Source: Myotis daubentonii
Taxonomy: Eukaryota; Chordata; Mammalia; Chiroptera; Vespertilionidae
Direction: 5' to 3'
Length of the DNA stretch: 64,000 bases
NCBI RefSeq assembly: GCF_963259705.1
Contig: NC_081853.1
Location: 248,001 to 312,000 of the forward strand
The notes beneath the pieces were generated by a model, which was given only the letters and a program-made list of their open reading frames with translations, did not search any database and was not told the DNA's origin. Both the position numbers and the translations under genes were made by a program. Positions 49,494 through 63,600 of this stretch are shown here, one piece after another; within the stretch, counting starts at the first letter, position 1, and each line of letters begins with the position of its first letter.

Positions 49494-52400
49494 ATACTAC
49501 AGTAAATGTAGTAAGAATCTATTTACGTGTACTTGAGGTGTTTCTTACACGTTCTTAATCATTTCTGGGAACTATCATTGTGCATTTTAACAGTTTTACC
49601 AAAATTAGACAGTTTGCTTAGAAGTATTTACCGGAATCGTCACCATTTTAACTGATTCACACAAGAAAACGCCAAAGCCAATCCTCCTTAATTGTAAACC
49701 TCAACACTATTCTCGTCATTCCAAGGCTTTAGACACCAATTCTGAGCCCTGTAAGCATGAAGTCTTAATATTTCAAAGCACAGTCCCGTGAAAACGCCAC
49801 CGGAAGTACCCGGAGACGTAAATATTACAGGTATTTTCGTCATTTCACAGCTTTCCCCTGTAAACCTCCGTGATAGAATACGACAGTAAATGTAGTAAGA
49901 ATCTATTTACTTGTACTTGAGGTGTTTCTTACACGTTCTTAATCATTTCTGGGAACTATCATTGTGCATTTTAACAGTTTTACCAAAATTAGACAGTTTG
50001 CTTAGAAGTATTTACCGGAATCGTCACCATTTTAACTGATTCACACAAGAAAACGCCAAAGCCAATCCTCCTTAATTGTAAAGAGAAACACTATTCTCGT
50101 CATTCCAAGGTTTTAGACACCAATTCTGAGCCCTGTAAGCATGAAGTCTTAATATTTCAAAGCACAGTCCCGTGAAAACGCCACCGGAAGTACCCGGAGA
50201 CGTAAATATTACCAGTATTTGCGTCATTTCACAGCTTTCCCCTGGAAAACTCAGATATAGAATACAACAGTAAATGTAGTAAGAATGTATTTACTTGTAC
50301 TTGAGGTGTTTTTACACGTTCTTAATCATTTCTGGGAACTATCATTGTGTATTTTAACAGTTTTACCAAAATTAGACAGTTTGCTTAGAAGAATTTACCG
50401 GAATCGTCACCATTTTAACTGATTCACACAAAAAAACGCCAAAGCCAATCCTCCTTAATTGTAAACAGAAACACTATTCTCGTCATTCCAAGGCTTTAGA
50501 CACCAATTCTGAGCTCTGTAAGCATGAACTCTTAATATTTCAAAGCACAGTCCCGTGAAAACGCCACCGGAAGTACCCGGAGACGTAAATATTACAGGTA
50601 TTTGCGTCATTTCACAGCTTTCCCCTGCAAACCTCCGTGATAGAATACGACAGTAAATGTAGTAAGAATGTATTTACTTGTACTTGAGGTGTTTCTTACA
50701 CGTTCTTAACCATTTCTGGGAACTATCATTGTGTATTTTAACAGTTTTACCAAAATTAGACAGTTTGCTTAGAAGAATTTACCGGAATCGTCACCATTTT
50801 AACTGATTCACACAAAAAAACCCCAAAGCCAATCCTCCTTAATTGTAAACCTCAACACTATTCTCGTCATTCCAAGGCTTTAGACACCAATTCTGAGCCC
50901 TGTAAGCATGAAGTCTTAATATTTCAAAGCACAGTCCCGTGAAAACGCCACAGGAAGTACCCGGAGACGTAAATATTACAGGTATTTGCGTCATTTCACA
51001 GCTTTCCCCTGGAAACCTCCGTGATAGAATACGACAGTAAATGTAGTAAGAATGTATTTACTTGTACTTGAGGTGTTTCTTACACGTTCTTAACCATTTC
51101 TGGGAACTATCATTGTGTATTTTAACAGTTTTACCAAAATTAGACAGTTTGCTTAGAAGAATTTACCGGAATCGTCACCATTTTAACTGATTCACACAAA
51201 AAAACGCCAAAGCCAATCCTCCTTAATTGTAAACAGAAACACTATTCTCGTCATTCCAAGGCTTTAGGCACCAATTCTGAGCCCTGTAAGCATGAACTCT
51301 TAATATTTCAAAGTACAGTCCCGTGAAAACGCCACCAGAAGTACCTGGAGATGTAAATATTACCAGTATTTTCGGCATTTCACAGCTTTCCAATGGAAAC
51401 CTCCGTGATTGAATACTACAGTAAATGTAGTAAGAATCTATTTACGTGTACTTGAGGTGTTTCTTACACGTTCTTAATCATTTCTGGGAACTATCATTGT
51501 GTATTTTAACAGTTCTACCAAAATTAGACAGTTTGCTTAGAAGTATTTACCGGAATCGTCACCATTTTAACTGATTCACACAAAAAAACGCCAAAGCCAA
51601 TCCTCCCTAATTGTAAACCTCAACACTATTCTCGTCATTCCAAGGCTTTAGACACCAATTCTGAGCCCTGTAAGCATGAATCTTAATATTTCAAAGCACA
51701 GTCCCGTGAAAACGCCACCGGAAGTGCCCGGAGACGTAAATATTACCGGTATTTGCGTCATTTCACAGCTTTCCCCTGGAAACCTCCGTGATAGAATACG
51801 ACAGTAAATGTAGTAAGAATCTATTTACTTGTACTTGAGGTGTTTCTTACACGTTCTTAATCATTTCTGGGAACTATCATTGTGCATTTTAACAGTTTTA
51901 CCAAAATTAGACAGTTTGCTTAGAAGAATTTACCGGAATCATCACCATTTTAACTGATTCACACAAAAAAACGCCAAAGCCAATCCTCCTTAATTGTAAA
52001 CCTCAACACTATTCTCGTCATTCCAAGGCTTTAGACACCAATTCTGAGCCCTGTAAGCATGAAGTCTTAATATTTCAAAGCACAGTCCCGTGAAAACGCC
52101 ACAGGAAGTACCCGGAGACGTAAATATTACAGGTATTTGCGTCATTTCACAGCTTTCCCCTGGAAACCTCCGTGATAGAATACGACAGTAAATGTAGTAA
52201 GAATGTATTTACTTGTACTTGAGGTGTTTCTTACACGTTCTTAGCCATTTCTGGGAACTATCATTGTGTATTTTAACAGTTTTACCAAAATTAGACAGTT
52301 TGCTTAGAAGAATTTACCGGAATCGTCACCATTTTAACTGATTCACACAAAAAAACGCCAAAGCCAATCCTCCTTAATTGTAAACAGAAACACTATTCTC

Positions 52401-52947
52401 GTCATTCCAAGGCTTTAGACACCAATTCTGATCCCTGTAAGCATGAAGTCTTAATATTTCAAAGCACAGTCCCGTGAAAACGCCACCGGAAGTACCCGGA
52501 GACGTAAATATTACAGGTATTTTCGTCATTTCACAGCTTTCCCCTGTAAACCTCCGTGATATAATACGACAGTAAATGTAGTAAGAATGTATTTACTTGT
52601 ACTTGAGGTGTTTCTTACACGTTCTTAATCATTTCTGGGAACTATCATTGTGTATTTTAACAGTTTTACCAAAATTAGACAGTTTGCTTAGAAGAATTTA
52701 CCGGAATCGTCACCATTTTAACTGATTCACACAAGAAAACGCCAAAGACAATCCTCCTTAATTGTAAACAGAAACACTATTCTCGTCATTCCAAGGCTTT
52801 AGACACCAATTCTGAGCTCTGTAAGCATGAACTCTTAATATTTCAAAGCACAGTCCCGTGAAAACGCCACAGGAAGTACCCGGAGACGTAAATATTACAG
52901 GTATTTGCGTCATTTCACAGCTTTCCCCTGGAAAACTCCGTGATAGA
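49110..52947. repeat. Ten-monomer duplication, copy 1 (3838 bp)
   Basis: This segment begins with a W monomer (ATATGAC, CTGTTTACTT). It carries rare bases that recur exactly 3838 bp later: GTAAAGAGAAAC near 50080, the A-tract followed by CCCC near 50820, and CTTAGCCATTT near 52240. It crosses two shorter HOR boundaries (49494, 51413), so it was copied as a larger unit than the local HOR. Its last monomer (52564-52947) is a P-to-R hybrid that ends with GAAAACTCC. Confidence 0.88.
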
Positions 52948-55900
52948 ATATGACAGTAAATGTAGTAAGAATCTGTTTACTTGTACTTGAGGTGTTTCTT
53001 ACACGTTCTTAATCATTTCTGGGAACTATCATTGTGCATTTTAACAGTTTTACCAAAATTAGACAGTTTGCTTAGAAGAATTTACCGGAATCGTCACCAT
53101 TTTAACTGATTCACACAAAAAAACGCCAAAGCCAATCCTCCTTAATTGTAAACAGAAACACTATTCTCGTCATTCCAAGGCTTTAGGCACCAATTCTGAG
53201 CCCTGTAAGCATGAACTCTTAATATTTCAAAGTACAGTCCCGTGAAAACGCCACCAGAAGTACCTGGAGATGTAAATATTACCAGTATTTTCGGCATTTC
53301 ACAGCTTTCCAATGGAAACCTCCGTGATTGAATACTACAGTAAATGTAGTAAGAATCTATTTACGTGTACTTGAGGTGTTTCTTACACGTTCTTAATCAT
53401 TTCTGGGAACTATCATTGTGCATTTTAACAGTTTTACCAAAATTAGACAGTTTGCTTAGAAGTATTTACCGGAATCGTCACCATTTTAACTGATTCACAC
53501 AAGAAAACGCCAAAGCCAATCCTCCTTAATTGTAAACCTCAACACTATTCTCGTCATTCCAAGGCTTTAGACACCAATTCTGAGCCCTGTAAGCATGAAG
53601 TCTTAATATTTCAAAGCACAGTCCCGTGAAAACGCCACCGGAAGTACCCGGAGACGTAAATATTACAGGTATTTTCGTCATTTCACAGCTTTCCCCTGTA
53701 AACCTCCGTGATAGAATACGACAGTAAATGTAGTAAGAATCTATTTACTTGTACTTGAGGTGTTTCTTACACGTTCTTAATCATTTCTGGGAACTATCAT
53801 TGTGCATTTTAACAGTTTTACCAAAATTAGACAGTTTGCTTAGAAGTATTTACCGGAATCGTCACCATTTTAACTGATTCACACAAGAAAACGCCAAAGC
53901 CAATCCTCCTTAATTGTAAAGAGAAACACTATTCTCGTCATTCCAAGGTTTTAGACACCAATTCTGAGCCCTGTAAGCATGAAGTCTTAATATTTTAAAG
54001 CACAGTCCCGTGAAAACGCCACCGGAAGTACCCGGAGACGTAAATATTACCAGTATTTGCGTCATTTCACAGCTTTCCCCTGGAAAACTCAGATATAGAA
54101 TACAACAGTAAATGTAGTAAGAATGTATTTACTTGTACTTGAGGTGTTTTTAAACGTTCTTAATCATTTCTGGGAACTATCATTGTGTATTTTAACAGTT
54201 TTACCAAAATTAGACAGTTTGCTTAGAAGAATTTACCGGAATCGTCACCATTTTAACTGATTCACACAAAAAAACGCCAAAGCCAATCCTCCTTAATTGT
54301 AAACAGAAACACTATTCTCGTCATTCCAAGGCTTTAGACACCAATTCTGAGCTCTGTAAGCATGAACTCTTAATATTTCAAAGCACAGTCCCGTGAAAAC
54401 GCCACCGGAAGTACCCGGAGACGTAAATATTACAGGTATTTGCGTCATTTCACAGCTTTCCCCTGCAAACCTCCGTGATAGAATACGACAGTAAATGTAG
54501 TAAGAATGTATTTACTTGTACTTGAGGTGTTTCTTACACGTTCTTAACCATTTCTGGGAACTATCATTGTGTATTTTAACAGTTTTACCAAAATTAGACA
54601 GTTTGCTTAGAAGAATTTACCGGAATCGTCACCATTTTAACTGATTCACACAAAAAAACCCCAAAGCCAATCCTCCTTAATTGTAAACCTCAACACTATT
54701 CTCGTCATTCCAAGGCTTTAGACACCAATTCTGAGCCCTGTAAGCATGAAGTCTTAATATTTCAAAGCACAGTCCCGTGAAAACGCCACAGGAAGTACCC
54801 GGAGACGTAAATATTACAGGTATTTGCGTCATTTCACAGCTTTCCCCTGGAAACCTCCGTGATAGAATACGACAGTAAATGTAGTAAGAATGTATTTACT
54901 TGTACTTGAGGTGTTTCTTACACGTTCTTAACCATTTCTGGGAACTATCATTGTGTATTTTAACAGTTTTACCAAAATTAGACAGTTTGCTTAGAAGAAT
55001 TTACCGGAATCGTCACCATTTTAACTGATTCACACAAAAAAACGCCAAAGCCAATCCTCCTTAATTGTAAACAGAAACACTATTCTCGTCATTCCAAGGC
55101 TTTAGGCACCAATTCTGAGCCCTGTAAGCATGAACTCTTAATATTTCAAAGTACAGTCCCGTGAAAACGCCACCAGAAGTACCTGGAGATGTAAATATTA
55201 CCAGTATTTTCGGCATTTCACAGCTTTCCAATGGAAACCTCCGTGATTGAATACTACAGTAAATGTAGTAAGAATCTATTTACGTGTACTTGAGGTGTTT
55301 CTTACACGTTCTTAATCATTTCTGGGAACTATCATTGTGTATTTTAACAGTTCTACCAAAATTAGACAGTTTGCTTAGAAGTATTTACCGGAATCGTCAC
55401 CATTTTAACTGATTCACACAAAAAAACGCCAAAGCCAATCCTCCCTAATTGTAAACCTCAACACTATTCTCGTCATTCCAAGGCTTTAGACACCAATTCT
55501 GAGCCCTGTAAGCATGAATCTTAATATTTCAAAGCACAGTCCCGTGAAAACGCCACCGGAAGTGCCCGGAGACGTAAATATTACCGGTATTTGCGTCATT
55601 TCACAGCTTTCCCCTGGAAACCTCCGTGATAGAATACGACAGTAAATGTAGTAAGAATCTATTTACTTGTACTTGAGGTGTTTCTTACACGTTCTTAATC
55701 ATTTCTGGGAACTATCATTGTGCATTTTAACAGTTTTACCAAAATTAGACAGTTTGCTTAGAAGAATTTACCGGAATCGTCACCATTTTAACTGATTCAC
55801 ACAAAAAAACGCCAAAGCCAATCCTCCTTAATTGTAAACCTCAACACTATTCTCGTCATTCCAAGGCTTTAGACACCAATTCTGAGCCCTGTAAGCATGA

Positions 55901-56785
55901 AGTCTTAATATTTCAAAGCACAGTCCCGTGAAAACGCCACAGGAAGTACCCGGAGACGTAAATATTACAGGTATTTGCGTCATTTCACAGCTTTCCCCTG
56001 GAAACCTCCGTGATAGAATACGACAGTAAATGTAGTAAGAATGTATTTACTTGTACTTGAGGTGTTTCTTACACGTTCTTAGCCATTTCTGGGAACTATC
56101 ATTGTGTATTTTAACAGTTTTACCAAAATTAGACAGTTTGCTTAGAAGAATTTACCGGAATCGTCACCATTTTAACTGATTCACACAAAAAAACGCCAAA
56201 GCCAATCCTCCTTAATTGTAAACAGAAACACTATTCTCGTCATTCCAAGGCTTTAGACACCAATTCTGATCCCTGTAAGCATGAAGTCTTAATATTTCAA
56301 AGCACAGTCCCGTGAAAACGCCACCGGAAGTACCCGGAGACGTAAATATTACAGGTATTTTCGTCATTTCACAGCTTTCCCCTGTAAACCTCCGTGATAT
56401 AATACGACAGTAAATGTAGTAAGAATGTATTTACTTGTACTTGAGGTGTTTCTTACACGTTCTTAATCATTTCTGGGAACTATCATTGTGTATTTTAACA
56501 GTTTTACCAAAATTAGACAGTTTGCTTAGAAGAATTTACCGGAATCGTCACCATTTTAACTGATTCACACAAAAAAACGCCAAAGCCAATCCTCCTTAAT
56601 TGTAAACAGAAACACTATTCTCGTCATTCCAAGGCTTTAGGCACCAATTCTGAGCCCTGTAAGCATGAACTCTTAATATTTCAAAGTACAGTCCCGTGAA
56701 AACGCCACCAGAAGTACCTGGAGATGTAAATATTACCAGTATTTTCGGCATTTCACAGCTTTCCAATGGAAACCTCCGTGATTGA
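52948..56785. repeat. Ten-monomer duplication, copy 2 (3838 bp)
   Basis: This copy matches 49110-52947 at a constant 3838-bp offset, including the rare variants near 53918, 54659 and 56080. The few differences I noted are GGAATCATC (near 51939) against GGAATCGTC in this copy, and the private bases TATTTTAAAG (near 53992) and TTTTTAAACG (near 54150) here. Similarity ends about 56572, where this copy continues as a normal P monomer and copy 1 switches to R. Confidence 0.88.
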
Positions 56786-59700
56786 ATACTACAGTAAATG
56801 TAGTAAGAATCTATTTACGTGTACTTGAGGTGTTTCTTACACGTTCTTAATCATTTCTGGGAACTATCATTGTGCATTTTAACAGTTTTACCAAAATTAG
56901 ACAGTTTGCTTAGAAGTATTTACCGGAATCGTCACCATTTTAACTGATTCACACAAAAAAACGCCAAAGCCAATCCTCCTTAATTGTAAACCTCAACACT
57001 ATTCTCGTCATTCCAAGGCTTTAGACACCAATTCTGAGCCCTGTAAGCATGAAGTCTTAATATTTCAAAGCACAGTCCCGCGAAAACGCCACCGGAAGTA
57101 CCTGGAGACGTAAATATTACCAGTATTTGCGTCATTTCACAGCTTTCCCCTGGAAACCTCCGTGATAGAATACGACAGTAAATGTAGTAAGAATCTATTT
57201 ACTTGTACTTGAGGTGTTTCTTACTCGTTCTTAGCCATTTCTGGGAACTATCATTGTGTATTTTAACAGTTTTACCAAAATTAGACAGTTTGCTTAGAAG
57301 AATTTACCGGAATCGTCACCATTTTAACTGATTCACACAAGAAAACGCCAAAGCCAATCCTCCTTAATTGTAAACAGAAACACTATTCTCGTCATTCCAA
57401 GGCTTTAGACACCAATTGTGAGCCCTGTAAGCATGAAGTCTTAATATTTCAAAGCACAGTCCCGTGAAAACGCCACCGGAAGTACCCGGAGACGTAAATA
57501 TTACAGGTATTTTCGTCATTTCACAGCTTTCCCCTGTAAACCTCCGTGATAGAATACGACAGTAAATGTAGTAAGAATCTATTTACTTGTACTTGAGGTG
57601 TTTCTTACACGTTCTTAATCATTTCTGGGAACTATCATTGTGCATTTTAACAGTTTTACCAAAATTAGACAGTTTGCTTAGAAGAATTTACCGGAATCGT
57701 CACCATTTTAACTGATTCACACAAAAAAACGCCAAAGCCAATCCTCCTTAATTGTAAACCTCAACACTATTCTCGTCATTCCAAGGCTTTAGACACCAAT
57801 TCTGAGCCCTGTAAGCATGAAGTCTTAATATTTCAAAGCACAGTCCCGTGAAAACGCCACAGGAAGTACCCGGAGACGTAAATATTACAGGTATTTGCGT
57901 CATTTCACAGCTTTCCCCTGGAAACCTCCGTGATAGAATACGACAGTAAATGTAGTAAGAATGTATTTACTTGTACTTGAGGTGTTTCTTACACGTTCTT
58001 AGCCATTTCTGGGAACTATCATTGTGTATTTTAACAGTTTTACCAAAATTAGACAGTTTGCTTAGAAGAATTTACCGGAATCGTCACCATTTTAACTGAT
58101 TCACACAAAAAAACGCCAAAGCCAATCCTCCTTAATTGTAAACAGAAACACTATTCTCGTCATTCCAAGGCTTTAGACACCAATTCTGATCCCTGTAAGC
58201 ATGAAGTCTTAATATTTCAAAGCACAGTCCCGTGAAAACGCCACCGGAAGTACCCGGAGACGTAAATATTACAGGTATTTTCGTCATTTCACAGCTTTCC
58301 CCTGTAAACCTCCGTGATATAATACGACAGTAAATGTAGTAAGAATGTATTTACTTGTACTTGAGGTGTTTCTTACACGTTCTTAATCATTTCTGGGAAC
58401 TATCATTGTGTATTTTAACAGTTTTACCAAAATTAGACAGTTTGCTTAGAAGAATTTACCGGAATCGTCACCATTTTAACTGATTCACACAAAAAAACGC
58501 CAAAGCCAATCCTCCTTAATTGTAAACAGAAACACTATTCTCGTCATTCCAAGGCTTTAGGCACCAATTCTGAGCCCTGTAAGCATGAACTCTTAATATT
58601 TCAAAGTACAGTCCCGTGAAAACGCCACCAGAAGTACCTGGAGATGTAAATATTACCAGTATTTTCGGCATTTCACAGCTTTCCAATGGAAACCTCCGTG
58701 ATTGAATACTACAGTAAATGTAGTAAGAATCTATTTACGTGTACTTGAGGTGTTTCTTACACGTTCTTAATCATTTCTGGGAACTATCATTGTGCATTTT
58801 AACAGTTTTACCAAAATTAGACAGTTTGCTTAGAAGAATTTACCGGAATCGTCACCATTTTAACTGATTCACACAAAAAAACGCCAAAGCCAATCCTCCT
58901 TAATTGTAAACCTCAACACTATTCTCGTCATTCCAAGGCTTTAGACACCAATTCTGAGCCCTGTAAGCATGAAGTCTTAATATTTCAAAGCACAGTCCCG
59001 CGAAAACGCCACCGGAAGTACCTGGAGACGTAAATATTACCAGTATTTGCGTCATTTCACAGCTTTCCCCTGGAAACCTCCGTGATAGAATACGACAGTA
59101 AATGTAGTAAGAATCTATTTACTTGTACTTGAGGTGTTTCTTACACGTTCTTAATCATTTCTGGGAACTATCATTGTGTATTTTAACAGTTTTACCAAAA
59201 TTAGACAGTTTGCTTAGAAGTATTTACCGGAATCGTCACCATTTTAACTGATTCACACAAGAAAACGCCAAAGCCAATCCTCCTTAATTGTAAACAGAAA
59301 CACTATTCTCGTCATTCCAAGGCTTTAGACACCAATTGTGAGCCCTGTAAGCATGAAGTCTTAATATTTCAAAGCACAGTCCCGTGAAAACGCCACCGGA
59401 AGTACCCGGAGACGTAAATATTACAGGTATTTTCGTCATTTCACAGCTTTCCCCTGTAAACCTCCGTGATAGAATACGACAGTAAATGTAGTAAGAATCT
59501 ATTTACTTGTACTTGAGGTGTTTCTTACACGTTCTTAATCATTTCTGGGAACTATCATTGTGCATTTTAACAGTTTTACCAAAATTAGACAGTTTGCTTA
59601 GAAGAATTTACCGGAATCGTCACCATTTTAACTGATTCACACAAAAAAACGCCAAAGCCAATCCTCCTTAATTGTAAACCTCAACACTATTCTCGTCATT

Positions 59701-60625
59701 CCAAGGCTTTAGACACCAATTCTGAGCCCTGTAAGCATGAAGTCTTAATATTTCAAAGCACAGTCCCGTGAAAACGCCACAGGAAGTACCCGGAGACGTA
59801 AATATTACAGGTATTTGCGTCATTTCACAGCTTTCCCCTGGAAACCTCCGTGATAGAATACGACAGTAAATGTAGTAAGAATGTATTTACGTGTACTTGA
59901 GGTGTTTCTTACACGTTCTTAACCATTTCTGGGAACTATCATTGTGTATTTTAACAGTTTTACCAAAATTAGACAGTTTGCTTAGAAGAATTTACCGGAA
60001 TCGTCACCATTTTAACTGATTCACACAAAAAAACGCCAAAGCCAATCCTCCTTAATTGTAAACAGAAACACTATTCTCGTCATTCCAAGGCTTTAGACAC
60101 CAATTCTGATCCCTGTAAGCATGAAGTCTTAATATTTCAAAGCACAGTCCCGTGAAAACGCCACCGGAAGTACCCGGAGATGTAAATATTACAGGTATTT
60201 TCGTCATTTCACAGCTTTCCCCTGTAAACCTCCGTGATATAATACGACAGTAAATGTAGTAAGAATGTATTTACTTGTACTTGAGGTGTTTCTTACACGT
60301 TCTTAATCATTTCTGGGAACTATCATTGTGTATTTTAACAGTTTTACCAAAATTAGACAGTTTGCTTAGAAGAATTTACCGGAATCGTCACCATTTTAAC
60401 TGATTCACACAAAAAAACGCCAAAGCCAATCCTCCTTAATTGTAAACAGAAACACTATTCTCGTCATTCCAAGGCTTTAGACACCAATTCTGAGCCCTGT
60501 AAGCATGAACTCTTAATATTTCAAAGTACAGTCCCGTGAAAACGCCACCAGAAGTACCTGGAGATGTAAATATTACCAGTATTTTCGGCATTTCACAGCT
60601 TTCCAATGGAAACCTCCGTGATTGA
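56786..60625. repeat. Two five-monomer HORs (1920 bp each)
   Basis: Units 56786-58705 and 58706-60625 share CACCAATTGTGAGCC (near 57415 and 59335), CCCGCGAAAACG and GATATAATACGAC. They differ at CTTACTCGTTCTTAGCC (near 57220, first copy only) and TATTTACGTGTACTTGAGG (near 59887, second copy only). They are a recent local duplication next to the ten-monomer one. Confidence 0.84.
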
Positions 60626-63600
60626 ATACTACAGTAAATGTAGTAAGAATCTATTTACGTGTATTTGAGGTGTTTCTTACACGTTCTTAATCATTTCTGG
60701 GAACTATCATTGTGTATTTTAACAGTTCTACCAAAATTAGACAGTTTGCTTAGAAGTATTTACCGGAATCGTCACCATTTTAACTGATTCACACAAAAAA
60801 ACGCCAAAGCCAATCCTCCCTAATTGTAAACCTCAACACTATTCTCGTCATTCCAAGGCTTTAGACACCAATTCTGAGCCCTGTAAGCATGAATCTTAAT
60901 ATTTCAAAGCACAGTCCCGTGAAAACGCCACCGGAAGTACCCGGAGACGTAAATATTACCGGTATTTGCGTCATTTCACAGCTTTCCCCTGGAAACCTCC
61001 GTGATAGAATACGACAGTAAATGTAGTAAGAATCTATTTACTTGTACTTGAGGTGTTTCTTACACGTTCTTAATCATTTCTGGGAACTATCATTGTGCAT
61101 TTTAACAGTTTTACCAAAATTAGACAGTTTGCTTAGAAGAATTTACCGGAATCGTCACCATTTTAACTGATTCACACAAAAAAACGCCAAAGCCAATCCT
61201 CCTTAATTGTAAACAGAAACACTATTCTCGTCATTCCAAGGCTTTAGGCACCAATTCTGAGCCCTGTAAGCATGAACTCTTAATATTTCAAAGTACAGTC
61301 CCGTGAAAACGCCACCAGAAGTACCTGGAGATGTAAATATTACCAGTATTTTCGGCATTTCACAGCTTTCCAATGGAAACCTCCGTGATTGAATACTACA
61401 GTAAATGTAGTAAGAATCTATTTACGTGTACTTGAGATGTTTCTTACACGTTCTTAATCATTTCTGGGAACTATCATTGTGCATTTTAACAGTTTTACCA
61501 AAATTAGACAGTTTGCTTAGAAGTATTTACCGGAATCGTCACCATTTTAACTGATTCACACAAGAAAACGCCAAAGCCAATCCTCCTTAATTGTAAACCT
61601 CAACACTATTCTCGTCATTCCAAGGCTTTAGACACCAATTCTGAGCCCTGTAAGCATGAAGTCTTAATATTTCAAAGCACAGTCCCGTGAAAACGCCACC
61701 GGAAGTACCCGGAGACGTAAATATTACAGGTATTTGCGTCATTTCACAGCTTTCCCCTGTAAACCTCCGTGATAGAATACGACAGTAAATGTAGTAAGAA
61801 TCTATTTACTTGTACTTGAGGTGTTTCTTACACGTTCTTAATCATTTCTGGGAACTATCATTGTGCATTTTAACAGTTTTACCAAAATTAGACAGTTTGC
61901 TTAGAAGAATTTACCGGAATCGTCACCATTTTAACTGATTCACACAAAAAAACGCCAAAGCCAATCCTCCTTAATTGTAAACCTCAACACTATTCTCGTC
62001 ATTCCAAGGCTTTAGACACCAATTCTGAGCCCTGTAAGCATGAAGTCTTAATATTTCAAAGCACAGTCCCGTGAAAACGCCACCGGAAGTACCCGGAGAC
62101 GTAAATATTACCAGTATTTGCGTCATTTCACAGCTTTCCCCTGGAAACTTCCGTGATAGAATACGACAGTAAATGTAGTAAGAATGTATTTACGTGTACT
62201 TGAGGTGTTTCTTACACGTTCTTAATCATTTCTGGGAACTATCATTGTGTATTTTAACAGTTTTGCCAAAATTAGACAGTTTGCTTAGAAGTATTTACCG
62301 GAATCATCACCATTTTAACTGATTCACACAAGAAAACGCCAAAGACAATCCTCCTTAATTGTAAACAGAAACACTATTCTCGTCATTCCAAGGCTTTAGA
62401 CACCAATTCTGAGCTCTGTAAGCATGAACTCTTAATATTTCAAAGCACAGTCCCGTGAAAACGCCACAGGAAGTACCCGGAGACGTAAATATTACAGGTA
62501 TTTGCGTCATTTCACAGCTTTCCCCTGGAAACGTCCGTGATAGAATACGACAGTAAATGTAGTAAGAATGTATTTACTTGTACTTGAGTTGTTTCTTACA
62601 CGTTCTTAACAATTTCTGGGAACTATCATTGTGTATTTTAACAGTTTTACCAAAATTAGACAGTTTGCTTAGAAGAATTTACCGGAATCGTCACCATTTT
62701 AACTGATTCACACAAAAAAACGCCAAAGCCAATCCTCCTTAATTGTAAACCTCAACACTATTCTCGTCATTCCAAGGCTTTAGACACCAATTCTGAGCCC
62801 TGTAAGCATGAAGTCTTAATATTTCAAAGCACAGTCCCGTGATAACGCCACCAGAAGTACCCGGAGATGTAAGTATTACAGGTATTTGTGTCATTTCACA
62901 GCTTTCCCCTGTAAACCTCCGTGATAGAATACGACAGTAAATGTAGTAAGAATGTATTTACTTGTACTTGAGGTGTTTCTTACACGTTCTTAATCATTTC
63001 TGGGAACTATCATTGTGTATTTTAACAGTTTTACCAAAATTAGACAGTTTGCTTAGAAGTATTTACCGGAATCGTCACCATTTTAACTGATTCACACAAG
63101 AAAACGCCAAAGCCAATCCTCCTTAATTGTAAACAGAAACACTATTCTCGTCATTCCAAGGTTTTAGACACCAATTCTGAGCCCTGTAAGCATGAAGTCT
63201 TAATATTTCAAAGCACAGTCCCGTGAAAACGCCACCGGAAGTACCCGGAGACGTAAATATTACCAGTATTTGCGTCATTTCACAGCTTTCCCCTGGAAAA
63301 CTCAGATATAGAATACAACAGTAAATGTAGTAAGAATGTATTTACTTGTACTTGAGGTGTTTTTACACGTTCTTAATCATTTCTGGGAACTATCATTGTG
63401 TATTTTAACAGTTTTACCAAAATTAGACAGTTTGCTTAGAAGAATTTACCGGAATCGTCACCATTTTAACTGATTCACACAAAAAAACGCCAAAGCCAAT
63501 CCTCCTTAATTGTAAACAGAAACACTATTCTCGTCATTCCAAGGCTTTAGGCACCAATTCTGAGCCCTGTAAGCATGAACTCTTAATATTTCAAAGTACA

